Notes: generated by a model from the letters alone, not told the origin. A stretch of DNA of 64,000 bases from JACCWP01 sp963785115 (GCA_963785115.1 CAWATY010000006.1:496001-560000); one strand, 5' to 3'. Positions 39,423 through 47,927 are shown, numbered from the stretch's first letter. Numbers and translations: made by a program.

Positions 39423-40679
39423 TCAGGGACAGTCGGCCAGACCCGCGCGCACCTTGCGGGTGAGCACCCGCACCGCAGCGGCTCGCACCAGGTCGCGGAA
39501 CGCCGGCGTCGAGCGCGCCCGCTCGACGAGGGCGTCGACCATCGTGGGTGCCTGCTCGGGCACGACCGTCAGGACGACGTCACCGCCCGCCGCCACGAAC
39601 CGGACGGCGCGGAGACCGACCGGGACATCGGCCACGCTCTCGGCGATGCCGACGTCGTCGCTGATCACCACACCGTTGAAGCCGAGGTCGCCGCGCAGCA
39701 TGCCGCCGACGATCGTGCGCGAGTAGGCGGCGATGTGATCGCCGTCGATCTGCCGGTAGGTGGCGGTGCTCATCATCACGTACGGCGCGCCGGCCGCGAT
39801 GCCCACGACGAATGGGCGCAGGAAGGGGTCGTGCCGGGTGGTGAGGTCGTCGACGACTCCGGCGGTGGTGTCAGTGTTGCCGGTCGCCCGGCCCAGGCCC
39901 GGGAAGTGCTTGATCGTCGAGGCGACTCCCGCCGCGCCCATCCCGCGCACGAAGGCCCGTACCGCCGGTGTGACCGCGTCGACGCTGTGCCCGAACTCGC
40001 GGTCGTAGTCGCCGATCGGGGCGTTGGCCGTGCCGGGCGGGACGACGTCGGCGACCGGGGCGAGGTCGAGTGTCACGCCGGCGGCGGCGAGCTCGCGACC
40101 CCACTGCGCGGCATCGCGCCGCAGCGCCCGCGGTGACGAGGCGCCCTGGACCAGTGCGCTCGGCATCGACGCGAACCCCTCGCCGGTCAGGGCCTGCACC
40201 TGCCCGCCCTCCTGGTCGGTGCTCACCTCGAGCCGGACGCCGGCAGGCGAGCCCTCGGCTGCCTGCTGCAGCCCGTCGACGAGGTCGCGGACCGACGTCG
40301 CCGCGACCGGGTCCCGACCGGTGAGGATGACCGCGCCGATGCCGAGCTCGGCCACGGCACTGCTCACCGCGGCGGGCGGTTCGACCGACGTGGACTCCAC
40401 GCCGACCATCAGCAGCTGCGCGGCGCGGGTCGGGAGGTCCATCTCAGCGACCAGCCGGCGCGCGCACTCCGGGGGCGTGCGGGGCGGGCGGCCGGTGGGC
40501 CTGGGCCTCGTGGTCGTCGGGCGGGTGCTCGGTGGATGCGATCGGGTGGTCGGTGGTGCCGGAGTCGTCGAGGAACCTTGGGGACCGGGCGCGCCCGAGG
40601 GCTCGTCGGCCGTGCACGCGGCCGACGGCACGGCGAGCGCGGCGAGTGCGACGAGTACTCCTGTGGCGCGGGCGCGCAT
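39423..40679 (-). CDS. glycoside hydrolase family 3 lipoprotein (NagZ/LpqI-like)
   Basis: A 418-residue exported protein. A short signal ends in PSAAC (Cys22, a slightly weak lipobox), followed by a Pro/Thr/Ser/Arg-rich wall-spanning linker (to about 70) and a GH3 barrel. Substrate-binding KHFPGLG and the nucleophile region VVISDDVGIAES are present. The D-x-H that normally follows KHFPG in NagZ is replaced by N-T-D-T-T, so the usual general acid/base may differ. Mycobacterial LpqI-type enzymes cleave N-acetylglucosaminides from wall fragments. It begins 2 nt after the stop of the upstream hydrolase gene. Confidence 0.86.
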   Translation of the reverse strand: MRARATGVLVALAALAVPSAACTADEPSGAPGPQGSSTTPAPPTTRSHPPSTRPTTTRPRPTGRPPRTPPECARRLVAEMDLPTRAAQLLMVGVESTSVEPPAAVSSAVAELGIGAVILTGRDPVAATSVRDLVDGLQQAAEGSPAGVRLEVSTDQEGGQVQALTGEGFASMPSALVQGASSPRALRRDAAQWGRELAAAGVTLDLAPVADVVPPGTANAPIGDYDREFGHSVDAVTPAVRAFVRGMGAAGVASTIKHFPGLGRATGNTDTTAGVVDDLTTRHDPFLRPFVVGIAAGAPYVMMSTATYRQIDGDHIAAYSRTIVGGMLRGDLGFNGVVISDDVGIAESVADVPVGLRAVRFVAAGGDVVLTVVPEQAPTMVDALVERARSTPAFRDLVRAAAVRVLTRKVRAGLADCP

Positions 40680-40681
40680 CC

Positions 40682-41440
40682 TCAGACCGCGTCGCCGCGC
40701 ACGAACGCCAGCACCCGACTCCACGCGTCCAGTGACGCGTCGGCGTACGCGTCCTGCCGGCGGTCGAAGAAGCTGTGGGGTGCGTCCGGGTAGACGTGCA
40801 GCTGGTGCTCGACCCCGGCGGTGGTCAGCGCGGCATCGAACTCGTCGACGACCTCGACCGGGATCGCCTCGTCGGCACCGCCGAACAGCCCGAGCACGGG
40901 ACACTCCATCTCGTCGACGTGCTCGACGGGCGCGGGCATCGCCTCGCCGCGCGAGCGCGGGAATCCGTAGAAGCCGACTGCTCCGGCCAGGCCGTGCCGG
41001 CCGTAGGCCTGCGCGAACGACTGGCAGCCGCCGAAGCAGAAGCCGACGGTGAACACCCGGTCCACACTCCGGCTCTCGCGCAGCCGGCCGACGGCCGCGG
41101 CCACGTCGTCGCGTACCTGCGCCGGCCTGGTCGCCTCGACGTGCGGCCAGGAGTCCCACTCCGCAGCGCGCGGCTCCGTCCCGGCCGTGCGACCGAAGTA
41201 GTCGAGGCCGATCGCGTCGACGCCGCACGCGGCGAACTGGTCGACCAGCCGTTCGTAGAAGGCGAACAGCCCGCGCACGTCGGGCAGCACCACGACGCCG
41301 GAGCCCCCCGGTTCGATCGCGTGGCCCTCGTACGCCGCCAGCTCGGTGCCATCGGCCGAGCGCAGCGTGAGCCGGCTGCCCGTACGCAGCTCGCGGTCGA
41401 GCGGGAGCTCGGGCGGGGTGGCGTCAGCGGGAACGCACAC
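40682..41440 (-). CDS. dienelactone hydrolase family protein
   Basis: A 252-residue cytosolic alpha/beta hydrolase. The nucleophile Cys is in GFCFGGCQSF, the Asp in FGGADEAIP and the His in PDAPHSFFD, the order and spacing of dienelactone hydrolases. The natural substrate in this family ranges from chlorocatechol products to simple esters. The GTG start has an AGAAGAGG site; longer in-frame starts run into the structured intergenic region and are unlikely. It is coupled to the GH3 gene by 2 nt. Confidence 0.88.
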   Translation of the reverse strand: MCVPADATPPELPLDRELRTGSRLTLRSADGTELAAYEGHAIEPGGSGVVVLPDVRGLFAFYERLVDQFAACGVDAIGLDYFGRTAGTEPRAAEWDSWPHVEATRPAQVRDDVAAAVGRLRESRSVDRVFTVGFCFGGCQSFAQAYGRHGLAGAVGFYGFPRSRGEAMPAPVEHVDEMECPVLGLFGGADEAIPVEVVDEFDAALTTAGVEHQLHVYPDAPHSFFDRRQDAYADASLDAWSRVLAFVRGDAV

Positions 41441-41530
41441 GGTGCCTCTTCTCGTCGGGGCGGGGCCAGCACCATCTTGTCGCGGCCGAACGCGCGCCGC
41501 GCCGCGACCCCCGTCAGGCCGGACGACGTC

Positions 41531-41582
41531 CACTCGCCCCGCGACGTCCCCACTCGCCTCGTGTTATTGCGCGGGGCGAGTG
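41531..41582. repeat. 13-bp perfect inverted repeat with long loop
   Basis: CACTCGCCCCGCG (41531-41543) and CGCGGGGCGAGTG (41570-41582) are fully complementary, with an additional partial copy CACTCGCCTCG at 41551. It lies upstream of pntAA, next to the 28-nt hairpin. Confidence 0.6.
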
Positions 41583-41583
41583 C

Positions 41584-41611
41584 GGGTTTCGCAAGCCGAC
41601 TTGCGAAACCC
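41584..41611. repeat. 28-nt perfect hairpin, second copy of the family seen at 994
   Basis: GGGTTTCGCAAG and CTTGCGAAACCC form a 12-bp stem around CCGA. Compared with 994-1021, one C-G pair has become G-C on both sides, so pairing is preserved. Here the element lies between divergent genes, which argues against a terminator-only role. Confidence 0.65.
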
Positions 41612-41644
41612 GGGTGGGCAGTCTGTCGGGGCGGACGGGTGGCC

Positions 41645-41650
41645 TAGGGT
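41645..41650 (+). promoter_or_regulatory. -10 box (TAGGGT) of the transhydrogenase operon
   Basis: TAGGGT stands 8 nt before the GTG start of pntAA, indicating a leaderless or very short leader. Confidence 0.45.
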
Positions 41651-41658
41651 GCCCTCTC

Positions 41659-42795
41659 GTGAGGATCGCGGTCGTGGCGGAGACCCAGGACGGAGAGGCG
41701 CGCGTCGCGCTGGTCCCCGACGGGGTGCGCAAGCTTGTCGACCTCGGCTACGAGGTCGCGGTGCAGACCGGCGCCGGGCGCGCCGCCGAGATCGACGACC
41801 ACGAGTACGACGACGCCGGCGCCACGCTCACCGACGACCCGCTGCCCGGTGCCACCGTCGCGCTGTCGGTGCAGCCGCTGGAGCGCGAGCGCATCCGGCA
41901 CCTGCACGCGGGCACGTCGACGATCTCGTTCCTGCCGGTGGCCCAGGCGGTCGACCAGGTGCGCGACATGCGCGACTGCGGGCTCACCGCCTACTCGCTC
42001 GAGCTGGTGCCGCGGATCTCCCGCGCCCAGTCGATGGACGCGCTGAGCTCGCAGGCGCTGGTCGCCGGCTACCGCTGCACGATCGTCGCGGCCGGCATGC
42101 TGCGGCACTTCTTCCCGCTGAACATGACCGCCGCGGGCACCGTGCCGCCCGCCGAGGTGCTCGTGCTCGGTGCCGGCGTCGCCGGCCTGCAGGCCATCGC
42201 GACGTCCAAGCGGCTGGGGGCAGTCGTCAAGGCGTACGACGTGCGCGCCGCGGCGGCCGAGGAGATCGCCTCGATGGGCGCGCAGGCCATCGAGCTCGAC
42301 CTGGACAGCCTCGAGGGCGCGGGCGGGTACGCCCGGGAGATGACCGAGGACCGGGCCGAGCGCCAGCGCGAGCTGATGACCCCCTACGTCGCGGCGGCCG
42401 ACGCGCTGATCACCACGGCTGCCGTACCCGGCCGGCGGGCGCCGCTGCTGGTCACCCGGCACATGGTCGAGCAGATGGGCAGCGGCTCGGTCGTGATCGA
42501 CCTCGCCGCGGAGAGCGGCGGCAACGTCGAGGGCTCGGTACCCGGCGAGACGGTGCAGATCGGCGAGGCCCGGGTGTGGGGTGCCCGCAACGTGCCGAGC
42601 GAGATGCCGCTGCCGGCCAGCCGGCTGCTGTCCACCAACATCGTCAACCTGCTCACCTTGATGACCGGGCGGGGCGAGGACGGCGCGGGCTTCGCCCCAG
42701 ACCACGACGACGAGGTCGTGGCCGGGTGCTGCGTGATCTTCGAGGGCGAGGTACGGCACGAGCCGACCCGCGAGCTGCTGGAGGGCGACTCATGA
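41659..42795 (+). CDS. pntAA: proton-translocating NAD(P) transhydrogenase, alpha subunit part 1 (NAD-binding)
   Basis: A 378-residue soluble subunit with the NAD(H)-binding domain I. It contains the dinucleotide motif VLVLGAGVAGLQAIATSKRL, TTAAVPGRRAPLL and VIDLAAESGGNVE. With the following two subunits it forms the membrane enzyme that uses the proton gradient to reduce NADP+ with NADH. The GTG start is supported by TAGGGT 8 nt upstream; a longer frame begins inside the structured intergenic region. The alpha chain is split in two, as in other actinobacteria. Confidence 0.95.
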   Translation: MRIAVVAETQDGEARVALVPDGVRKLVDLGYEVAVQTGAGRAAEIDDHEYDDAGATLTDDPLPGATVALSVQPLERERIRHLHAGTSTISFLPVAQAVDQVRDMRDCGLTAYSLELVPRISRAQSMDALSSQALVAGYRCTIVAAGMLRHFFPLNMTAAGTVPPAEVLVLGAGVAGLQAIATSKRLGAVVKAYDVRAAAAEEIASMGAQAIELDLDSLEGAGGYAREMTEDRAERQRELMTPYVAAADALITTAAVPGRRAPLLVTRHMVEQMGSGSVVIDLAAESGGNVEGSVPGETVQIGEARVWGARNVPSEMPLPASRLLSTNIVNLLTLMTGRGEDGAGFAPDHDDEVVAGCCVIFEGEVRHEPTRELLEGDS

Positions 42796-42808
42796 CAGGG
42801 GAGACCGG

Positions 42809-43138
42809 ATGAGCGAGGACGTCGTCTGGCTCACCATCTTCGTGCTCAGCGTGTTCGTGGGCATCGAGGTCATCTCCAAGGTGTCCTCGACGCTGCACAC
42901 GCCGCTGATGTCCGGCGCCAACGCGATCCACGGAGTGATCCTCGTGGGCGCCATCCTGGCCACGGGCACGGCTGACTCGGGGTTCGGCCTGACCGTCGGG
43001 CTGGTGGCCGTCGTGCTGGCCACCGTGAACATGGTCGGCGGCTTCGTGGTCACCGACCGGATGCTGCAGATGTTCGGCGGCCGACGACGACCGAAACCCG
43101 AGTCGACCGAGTCGGGAACGCCGGAGGAGTCCGCGTGA
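42809..43138 (+). CDS. pntAB: NAD(P) transhydrogenase, alpha subunit part 2 (membrane)
   Basis: A 109-residue integral membrane subunit with three hydrophobic segments; SGANAIHGVILVGA and GFVVTDRMLQMF are family hallmarks. It forms part of the proton channel with PntB. A GGGGAGACC site precedes the ATG, 13 nt after pntAA. Its stop overlaps the pntB start (GTGA). Confidence 0.94.
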   Translation: MSEDVVWLTIFVLSVFVGIEVISKVSSTLHTPLMSGANAIHGVILVGAILATGTADSGFGLTVGLVAVVLATVNMVGGFVVTDRMLQMFGGRRRPKPESTESGTPEESA

Positions 43139-44529
43139 TCCCCACCTGGGTGCAGGTGGCGTACCTCGTCGCGGCCGTCTGCTTCATCGTCGCGCTGAAG
43201 GGGCTGTCCGGTCCGCGCACCGCCCGGCGCGGCAACCTGATCGGCGCGGCCGGTGCGGTGCTGGCGTGCGTGGTGGTGTTCTTCGAGCGCGACGACCTCG
43301 ACCACCTGCTGCCGATCCTGCTGGCCATCGGGGTCGGGACCGTGCTCGGTGTCGTCGGTGCGCAGCGCGTGCAGATGACCCAGATGCCCCAGCTGGTGGC
43401 GCTGTTCAACGGGGTGGGCGGCGGCGCGGCCGCGCTGGTCGCCGTGCTCGAGCTGCACAAGCTGGCCGAGGCCGGTGACGTCGGCTTCGACGTGCCCGAG
43501 TTCGACCTCGCCGCGACGGCCTTCACCATCCTGGTCGGGTCGGTGAGCTTCGCCGGGTCGCTGGTCACGTTCGCCAAGCTGCAGGAGCTGATGACGACCC
43601 GGCCGGTGATCTTCCCCGGCCTGCCGATCGCGTTCGGCGGGTCGCTGATCGCGGCGGTCGCGCTGTCCACGGTGCTGGTCATCGAGCCGGCGCTGTGGCC
43701 GGGCGTGCTGGTCGGTCTGCTCGGCCTCGCGTTGGGCGTGCTGCTGGTGCTGCCGGTGGGCGGTGCCGACGTGCCCATCGTCATCTCGCTGCTGAACGCC
43801 TTCACCGGACTCACCGTCGCGGCGGGCGGCTACATCCTGGGCAACACGCTGCTGCTCGTCGCCGGCACGCTGGTCGGGGCGTCCGGAACCCTCCTCACCC
43901 GGATGATGGCCGCCGCGATGGGCCGCTCGCTGCTCAACACCCTGTTCGGCGCGCTCAAGGGTGGCTCGACGCTGGGTGGCGGCGAGGTCAGCGACCGCCC
44001 GGTGCGCTCCGCCGGGCCGGCCGACGTCGCCATCCTGCTCGGGTACGCCCAGCGGGTCATCATCGTGCCGGGCTACGGGCTGGCGGTCGCCCAGGCGCAG
44101 CACTCGCTGCGTGAGCTGGTCGACGTGTTGATGGCTCGCGGGGTGCGTGTCGACTACGCCATCCACCCGGTCGCGGGGCGGATGCCGGGGCACATGAACG
44201 TGCTGCTCGCCGAGGCGCAGGTGCCGTACGAGCAGCTCAAGGAGATGGACGACATCAACGGGGAGTTCAAGCACACCGACGTCACGTTGGTGGTGGGCGC
44301 CAACGACGTCGTCAACCCTGCGGCGCGCTCGACGCCGGGTGCCCCGATCTACGGGATGCCGATCCTGCACGCCGACGAGTCGCAGCAGATCATCTTCATG
44401 AAGCGGTCGATGCGGCCGGGCTTCGCCGGGATCGAGAACGAGCTGCTGTTCGACGAGAAGACGTCGCTGCTGTTCGGCGACGCCAAGGACACGATGAGCA
44501 AGCTGCTGAACGCGGTGAAGGCGCTCTGA
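43135..44529 (+). CDS. pntB: NAD(P) transhydrogenase, beta subunit
   Basis: A 464-residue subunit. The N-terminal 270 residues hold about nine membrane helices. The C-terminal domain III binds NADP(H) with VPGYGLAVAQAQ, HPVAGRMPGHMN, VGANDVVNPAAR and GFAGIENELLF. The GTG start overlaps the pntAB stop. The complete three-gene operon supplies NADPH for biosynthesis and redox defence. Confidence 0.96.
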   Translation: MIPTWVQVAYLVAAVCFIVALKGLSGPRTARRGNLIGAAGAVLACVVVFFERDDLDHLLPILLAIGVGTVLGVVGAQRVQMTQMPQLVALFNGVGGGAAALVAVLELHKLAEAGDVGFDVPEFDLAATAFTILVGSVSFAGSLVTFAKLQELMTTRPVIFPGLPIAFGGSLIAAVALSTVLVIEPALWPGVLVGLLGLALGVLLVLPVGGADVPIVISLLNAFTGLTVAAGGYILGNTLLLVAGTLVGASGTLLTRMMAAAMGRSLLNTLFGALKGGSTLGGGEVSDRPVRSAGPADVAILLGYAQRVIIVPGYGLAVAQAQHSLRELVDVLMARGVRVDYAIHPVAGRMPGHMNVLLAEAQVPYEQLKEMDDINGEFKHTDVTLVVGANDVVNPAARSTPGAPIYGMPILHADESQQIIFMKRSMRPGFAGIENELLFDEKTSLLFGDAKDTMSKLLNAVKAL

Positions 44530-44555
44530 TCCCCGCCCGCCGTGCATGCGCGTGA

Positions 44556-44561
44556 CATACT
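44556..44561 (+). promoter_or_regulatory. -10 box (CATACT) upstream of a small membrane protein gene
   Basis: CATACT is followed by 6 nt and an ATG at 44568 that is in frame with the small gene at 44616. Confidence 0.5.
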
Positions 44562-44615
44562 GACGGTATGGTCGTTGTCCTCGGGGAGGACTACCGCGCC
44601 AGGAGGACGACCCGC

Positions 44616-44747
44616 ATGGACAAGCAGGAGTACGACAAGCCAGAACCCGACGAGGACCGCAGCAGCCGCGGCTGGGTGTACCTGTTCCTCGGCATCGTGT
44701 TCGTGGTGCTGATGTACGTGATCGCGACCCAGGGCTACAGCCGCTGA
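44616..44747 (+). CDS. small single-pass membrane protein
   Basis: A 43-residue protein beginning MDKQEYDKPEPDEDRSS, with one transmembrane helix (about residues 20-37, WVYLFLGIVFVVLMYVI) and a short outer tail. AGGAGG lies 9 nt before this ATG. An in-frame ATG at 44568 preceded by CATACT would give a 59-residue form starting MVVVLGEDYRARRTTR. Both starts could be used from one transcript. Function is unknown. It converges on upp with one base between the stop codons. Confidence 0.72.
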   Translation: MDKQEYDKPEPDEDRSSRGWVYLFLGIVFVVLMYVIATQGYSR

Positions 44748-44748
44748 C

Positions 44749-45387
44749 TCAGCCGACGACGCCGTACAGCCGGTCGCCCGCGTCGCCGAGCCCGGGCACG
44801 ATGTAGCCCTTGTCGTTGAGGCGCTCGTCCAGCCCGGCGGTCACCAGTGCCACGGGCACCGCCGCCGACACCTCCCGCTCCACCCGCTCGATCCCCTCCG
44901 GCGCAGCGAGCAGGCACACCGCCGTGATGTGGTCGGCCCCGCGGCGTACCAGGAAGTCGATCGCCGCCACCAGCGTGCCGCCGGTCGCGAGCATCGGGTC
45001 GAGCACGTAGCACTGCCGCCCGGACAGGTCGTCGGGCAGCCGCTCGGCGTACGTCGAGGCCGCCAGCGTGTCCTCGTCCCGGATCATCCCGAGGAAGCCG
45101 ACCTCGGCCGTGGGCAGCAGCCGCTGCATCCCCTCCAGCATCCCGAGGCCGGCCCGCAGGATCGGCACCACCAGCGGCTTGGGCGACGTCAGCCGGGTGC
45201 CCCGCGCCTCGGCCACCGGCGTCTGCACGGTGACGGGCTCGGTGCGCACGTCGCGGGTGGCCTCGTAGGCGAGCAGCGTCACCAGCTCGTCGGCCAGCCG
45301 GCGGAACGTCGGTGAGTCTGTCCGCTCGTCGCGGAGCACCGTGAGCTTGTGGGCGACGAGCGGGTGGTCGGCGACGTGGACCTGCAT
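44749..45387 (-). CDS. upp: uracil phosphoribosyltransferase
   Basis: A 212-residue cytosolic salvage enzyme converting uracil and PRPP to UMP. The PRPP-binding loop is VLDPMLATGGT. The uracil-binding C-terminal segment is NDKGYIVPGLGDAGDRLYG. VVPILRAGLGMLEG is the conserved dimer/substrate region. The ATG is set by TAGCGT 7 nt upstream. Length and ends are normal. Confidence 0.96.
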   Translation of the reverse strand: MQVHVADHPLVAHKLTVLRDERTDSPTFRRLADELVTLLAYEATRDVRTEPVTVQTPVAEARGTRLTSPKPLVVPILRAGLGMLEGMQRLLPTAEVGFLGMIRDEDTLAASTYAERLPDDLSGRQCYVLDPMLATGGTLVAAIDFLVRRGADHITAVCLLAAPEGIERVEREVSAAVPVALVTAGLDERLNDKGYIVPGLGDAGDRLYGVVG

Positions 45388-45394
45388 GCGCGGC

Positions 45395-45400
45395 ACGCTA
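45395..45400 (-). promoter_or_regulatory. -10 box (TAGCGT) of a leaderless upp promoter
   Basis: On the minus strand TAGCGT is followed by 7 nt and the upp ATG, with no ribosome binding site. Confidence 0.45.
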
Positions 45401-45470
45401 GTGGATGCCCGCCGGGCGATGGCCAGGTAAGGCACTATCCTCCGGCGGGCGTCCGTGCGACCATCACAGA

Positions 45471-45953
45471 ATGTCCGAGGACAGCGTCGACTTCGCCGTC
45501 GTGGCCTACCGCGAGGAGGGGGCCTGGCAGGTGCAGCCATTGCCGCACCGCGTGGCGACCGGCGAGGTCGACGAGCTGGTGAATGCGCTGCGGCCGTGGC
45601 CCAGTGACAGCGGCTCGCTCGGTCTGGTGTCGATCGACGACGACTTCTTCCTCATCGTGCGGGTGCAGGGCCGCGAGGTCCGGGCCCTGCTGTCCGACGT
45701 GACGGCCGCCGCCGACTGGCCGTTGGCCGCCTCCGTCATGGACCTGCTCGATCTGCCCGAGCCCGACGACGACGAGGACGAGCAGCCGGCGGGGATGCTC
45801 GACATCGTGGCCGACCTCGGCATGTCCGCGATGGACCTCGCGGTGCTGTGCGACGACGGCGACCTCTACCCCGACGAGGTGCTCGACAACGTGGCCCGCC
45901 ACCTGGGGTTCGGCGAGCAGCTCGCGGGCGCGCTCGAGGGAGCCTCGGCCTGA
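45471..45953 (+). CDS. tRNA adenosine deaminase-associated protein
   Basis: A 160-residue acidic protein of the actinobacterial family always found just upstream of tadA. Recognisable parts are FAVVAYREEGAWQVQPLP, SIDDDFFLIVRV and the C-terminal MDLAVLCDDGDLYPDEVL. Its function is unproven; the constant linkage suggests that it assists TadA or tRNA binding. It ends 14 nt before the chosen tadA start. A TATCCT box lies 29 nt upstream of the ATG. Confidence 0.88.
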   Translation: MSEDSVDFAVVAYREEGAWQVQPLPHRVATGEVDELVNALRPWPSDSGSLGLVSIDDDFFLIVRVQGREVRALLSDVTAAADWPLAASVMDLLDLPEPDDDEDEQPAGMLDIVADLGMSAMDLAVLCDDGDLYPDEVLDNVARHLGFGEQLAGALEGASA

Positions 45954-45967
45954 GCTGGGACGCGCCG

Positions 45968-46411
45968 ATGGGCGTCGCGCTGGCGGTCGCCCGCGAGGCC
46001 CTCGGGTCCGGCGACGTGCCGGTCGGTGCGGTCGTGCTCGGCCCCGGCGGACCCGACGGCCCGGTGCTCGGCACCGGCCACAACATCCGCGAGCGCGACG
46101 CCGATCCCACCGGTCACGCCGAGCTGGTCGCACTGCGCGCCGCCGCGACCGCGTACGGGTCCTGGCGGCTCGACAACTGCACGCTCGTCGTCACCCTCGA
46201 GCCCTGCACGATGTGCGCCGGTGCCGTCGTCGCGTCGCGGCTTGCCCGGCTGGTGTTCGCGGCCTTCGACGACAAAGCGGGTGCGGTCGGCTCGCTGTGG
46301 GACGTCGTCCGCGACCGCCGGCTCAACCACCGTCCCGAAGTCGTCACGGGCGTACGCGCCGACGAGTCGACGGCGTTGCTGCGCTCGTTCTTCGCCTCGC
46401 ACCGCGGCTGA
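45968..46411 (+). CDS. tadA: tRNA-specific adenosine deaminase
   Basis: A 147-residue zinc deaminase that converts A34 of tRNA-Arg(ACG) to inosine. Zinc and catalytic residues are HAE (GHAELVALRAAA) and PCTMC (EPCTMCAGAVV). The ATG giving MGVALAVAREALGSGDVPVG matches the usual TadA N-terminus; longer frames would extend into the preceding gene. Its substrate tRNA-Arg(ACG) is encoded at 17575. Confidence 0.94.
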   Translation: MGVALAVAREALGSGDVPVGAVVLGPGGPDGPVLGTGHNIRERDADPTGHAELVALRAAATAYGSWRLDNCTLVVTLEPCTMCAGAVVASRLARLVFAAFDDKAGAVGSLWDVVRDRRLNHRPEVVTGVRADESTALLRSFFASHRG

Positions 46412-46443
46412 GCAGCCGCACCCACTCCGGTACCCTCTGCGGC

Positions 46444-46533
46444 GGTGGCGTGTCCGAGCGGCCGAAGGAGCACGCCTCGAAAGCGTGTGAGGGTTCACGC
46501 CCTCCGTGGGTTCAAATCCCACCGCCACCGCCA
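46444..46533 (+). tRNA. tRNA-Ser(CGA)
   Basis: The acceptor GGTGGCG pairs with CGCCACC. The anticodon stem CACGC/GCGTG encloses CTCGAAA, giving anticodon CGA. A long variable arm and the T-loop TTCAAAT are present, and CCA is encoded at the end. Confidence 0.96.
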
Positions 46534-46594
46534 AGTCTCCGGTGGCATCGGTGCAGGCCAGCAGCCTGCCCGGTGCCGCCGTCATGCGTACGGA

Positions 46595-47551
46595 TCACGC
46601 GCCGTCGAACACGTCCGGTCGCCGCCGGCGCAGCCAGTCCATCGCCGCCATTCCTTGCGCTCGCTGGAAGGCGCGCACGGTCGGCAGGCCCGGGGGCGGC
46701 GGCTGCAGCGAGCGGTGGACGAAGTAGCCGGCCAGCGCGGCGACGACGGCGTCGACGGTCGTCTAGGGAAGGTCGCGGGTCAGTCGGTGCCGCCGCATGA
46801 TCTCGTCCGGCGACACCCCGGCCATCGCCACGCTCGGCAGCATCGCCACCAGGTCGAACCAGCTCGCCCCGATGGCCGCGTTCGGCCAGTCGACGATCAC
46901 CACCTCGTCGTCGGTGAGCAGCATGTTGTCCGCGCGCAGGTCGCCGTGCACCAGGCTCGTACCGTCGGCGGCGGCGCCCCAGCGAGCCTCGAGGTCGGCG
47001 AGCCGGTCGACGGCCGCCGCGACCTCTGCGCCGTAGCCGTCGAGTCCCGCGGGCGGACCGTCAACGGACATCGTGCGCCAGCCGCACAGCCTGTCCTGCC
47101 AGTCCACCGTCAGCCGTGGCGCGGCGATCGGGCTCGGCGTCAGGTACGTCGCCAGCCGGTCGATGGCGTCGAGAACGCGCTCCAGCTCGTCGGGCCGCGA
47201 CATCGACGGAGGCCGTCCCACGACGTGCTCGAACACCAGCACCACCCACTCGCCGTCGTCCTGCGACCACAGCAACCGGGGAGCGGGCGTCCCCTCGGGG
47301 AGCGCGGCGGCGACTGCCGCCTCGGCGCGGTAGATCGACGGCCCGCCGGGAGTGAGCGCGGCGCTGATCGCCTTGGCGAAGACCGTCCGCCCGTCCCGCA
47401 GCTGCAACGCGGACGCCAGCCCGGGGGTGAAACCTCCCGGCCGGCTCTCGGCCACGATGACCGCCGCACCGAGCCGTTGCTCGACGGCCGCCCGCAGCCG
47501 GTCGGGCAGGTCGGACCAGGTGGGTCGACCGCCTCCGCCGTGCACGTCCAT
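46595..47551 (-). pseudogene. aminoglycoside phosphotransferase-family gene interrupted by an in-frame amber codon
   Basis: Residues 1-262 form a kinase-like phosphotransferase with catalytic loop LVHGDLRADNML and the metal-binding VIVDWPNAA. After LTRDLP a TAG codon occurs at 46763-46765. The same frame then continues for 55 codons to a TGA at 46595. It encodes VVAALAGYFVHRSLQPPPPG and LPTVRAFQRAQGMAAMDWLR, a typical C-terminus of this family. The break is therefore a single nonsense codon and not a frameshift. It may be a recent mutation, a sequencing error or programmed readthrough. The ATG has a GAGGAGG site 6 nt upstream. The substrate is unknown. Confidence 0.85.
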
Positions 47552-47690
47552 CGCATGCCTCCTCGCGGTGGCCAGTGTGGGCGATCGGCGCCGGCGTTCT
47601 GCTGAGCGCGGTGCGTCGGCGTGGCAGCATCTGGGTCCAACGCACCGCGATCCACTACCCAGCACCGTCACTCGCACCGAGGGAGCACCC

Positions 47691-47927
47691 GTGGACGAGC
47701 AGCGCGCCGAGTACGTCATCCAGAACGCGGCAGAGTTCGACGCCGACGAGTCCGCGGGAGGTCGTCAGGGGCGCTTGCAGCGCGTCCGTGACACGTGGTC
47801 GTCGACCTTGAACAGCATGTACGCGGACGGCTACGAACTGGTCACCGAGCACGTGTCGGAGACCCTGGAGAGCGCGTCGTACTGGGGCACGTTCAAGTTC
47901 CGCCACGACACCGACAGCAAGACCTGA
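47691..47927 (+). CDS. small protein, first of two tandem paralogues (DUF4177-like)
   Basis: A 78-residue cytosolic protein. The end YADGYELVTEHVSET followed by YWGTFKFRHDT is shared with the protein at 48025. The pattern of a helix with Trp and Leu-Asn followed by G-x-E-L-V and beta strands recalls DUF4177. GTG has a GAGGGAG site. It is divergent from the interrupted phosphotransferase gene. Function is unknown. Confidence 0.68.
   Translation: MDEQRAEYVIQNAAEFDADESAGGRQGRLQRVRDTWSSTLNSMYADGYELVTEHVSETLESASYWGTFKFRHDTDSKT

Noticed and set aside
41659..44529. Split alpha subunit of transhydrogenase as a broken gene
   Set aside because: The separation into PntAA and PntAB is the normal three-subunit form in many bacteria, with proper starts and overlaps.
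46763..46765. Frameshift in the phosphotransferase gene
   Set aside because: The downstream family C-terminus is in the same frame as the upstream part; the only defect is the TAG codon.
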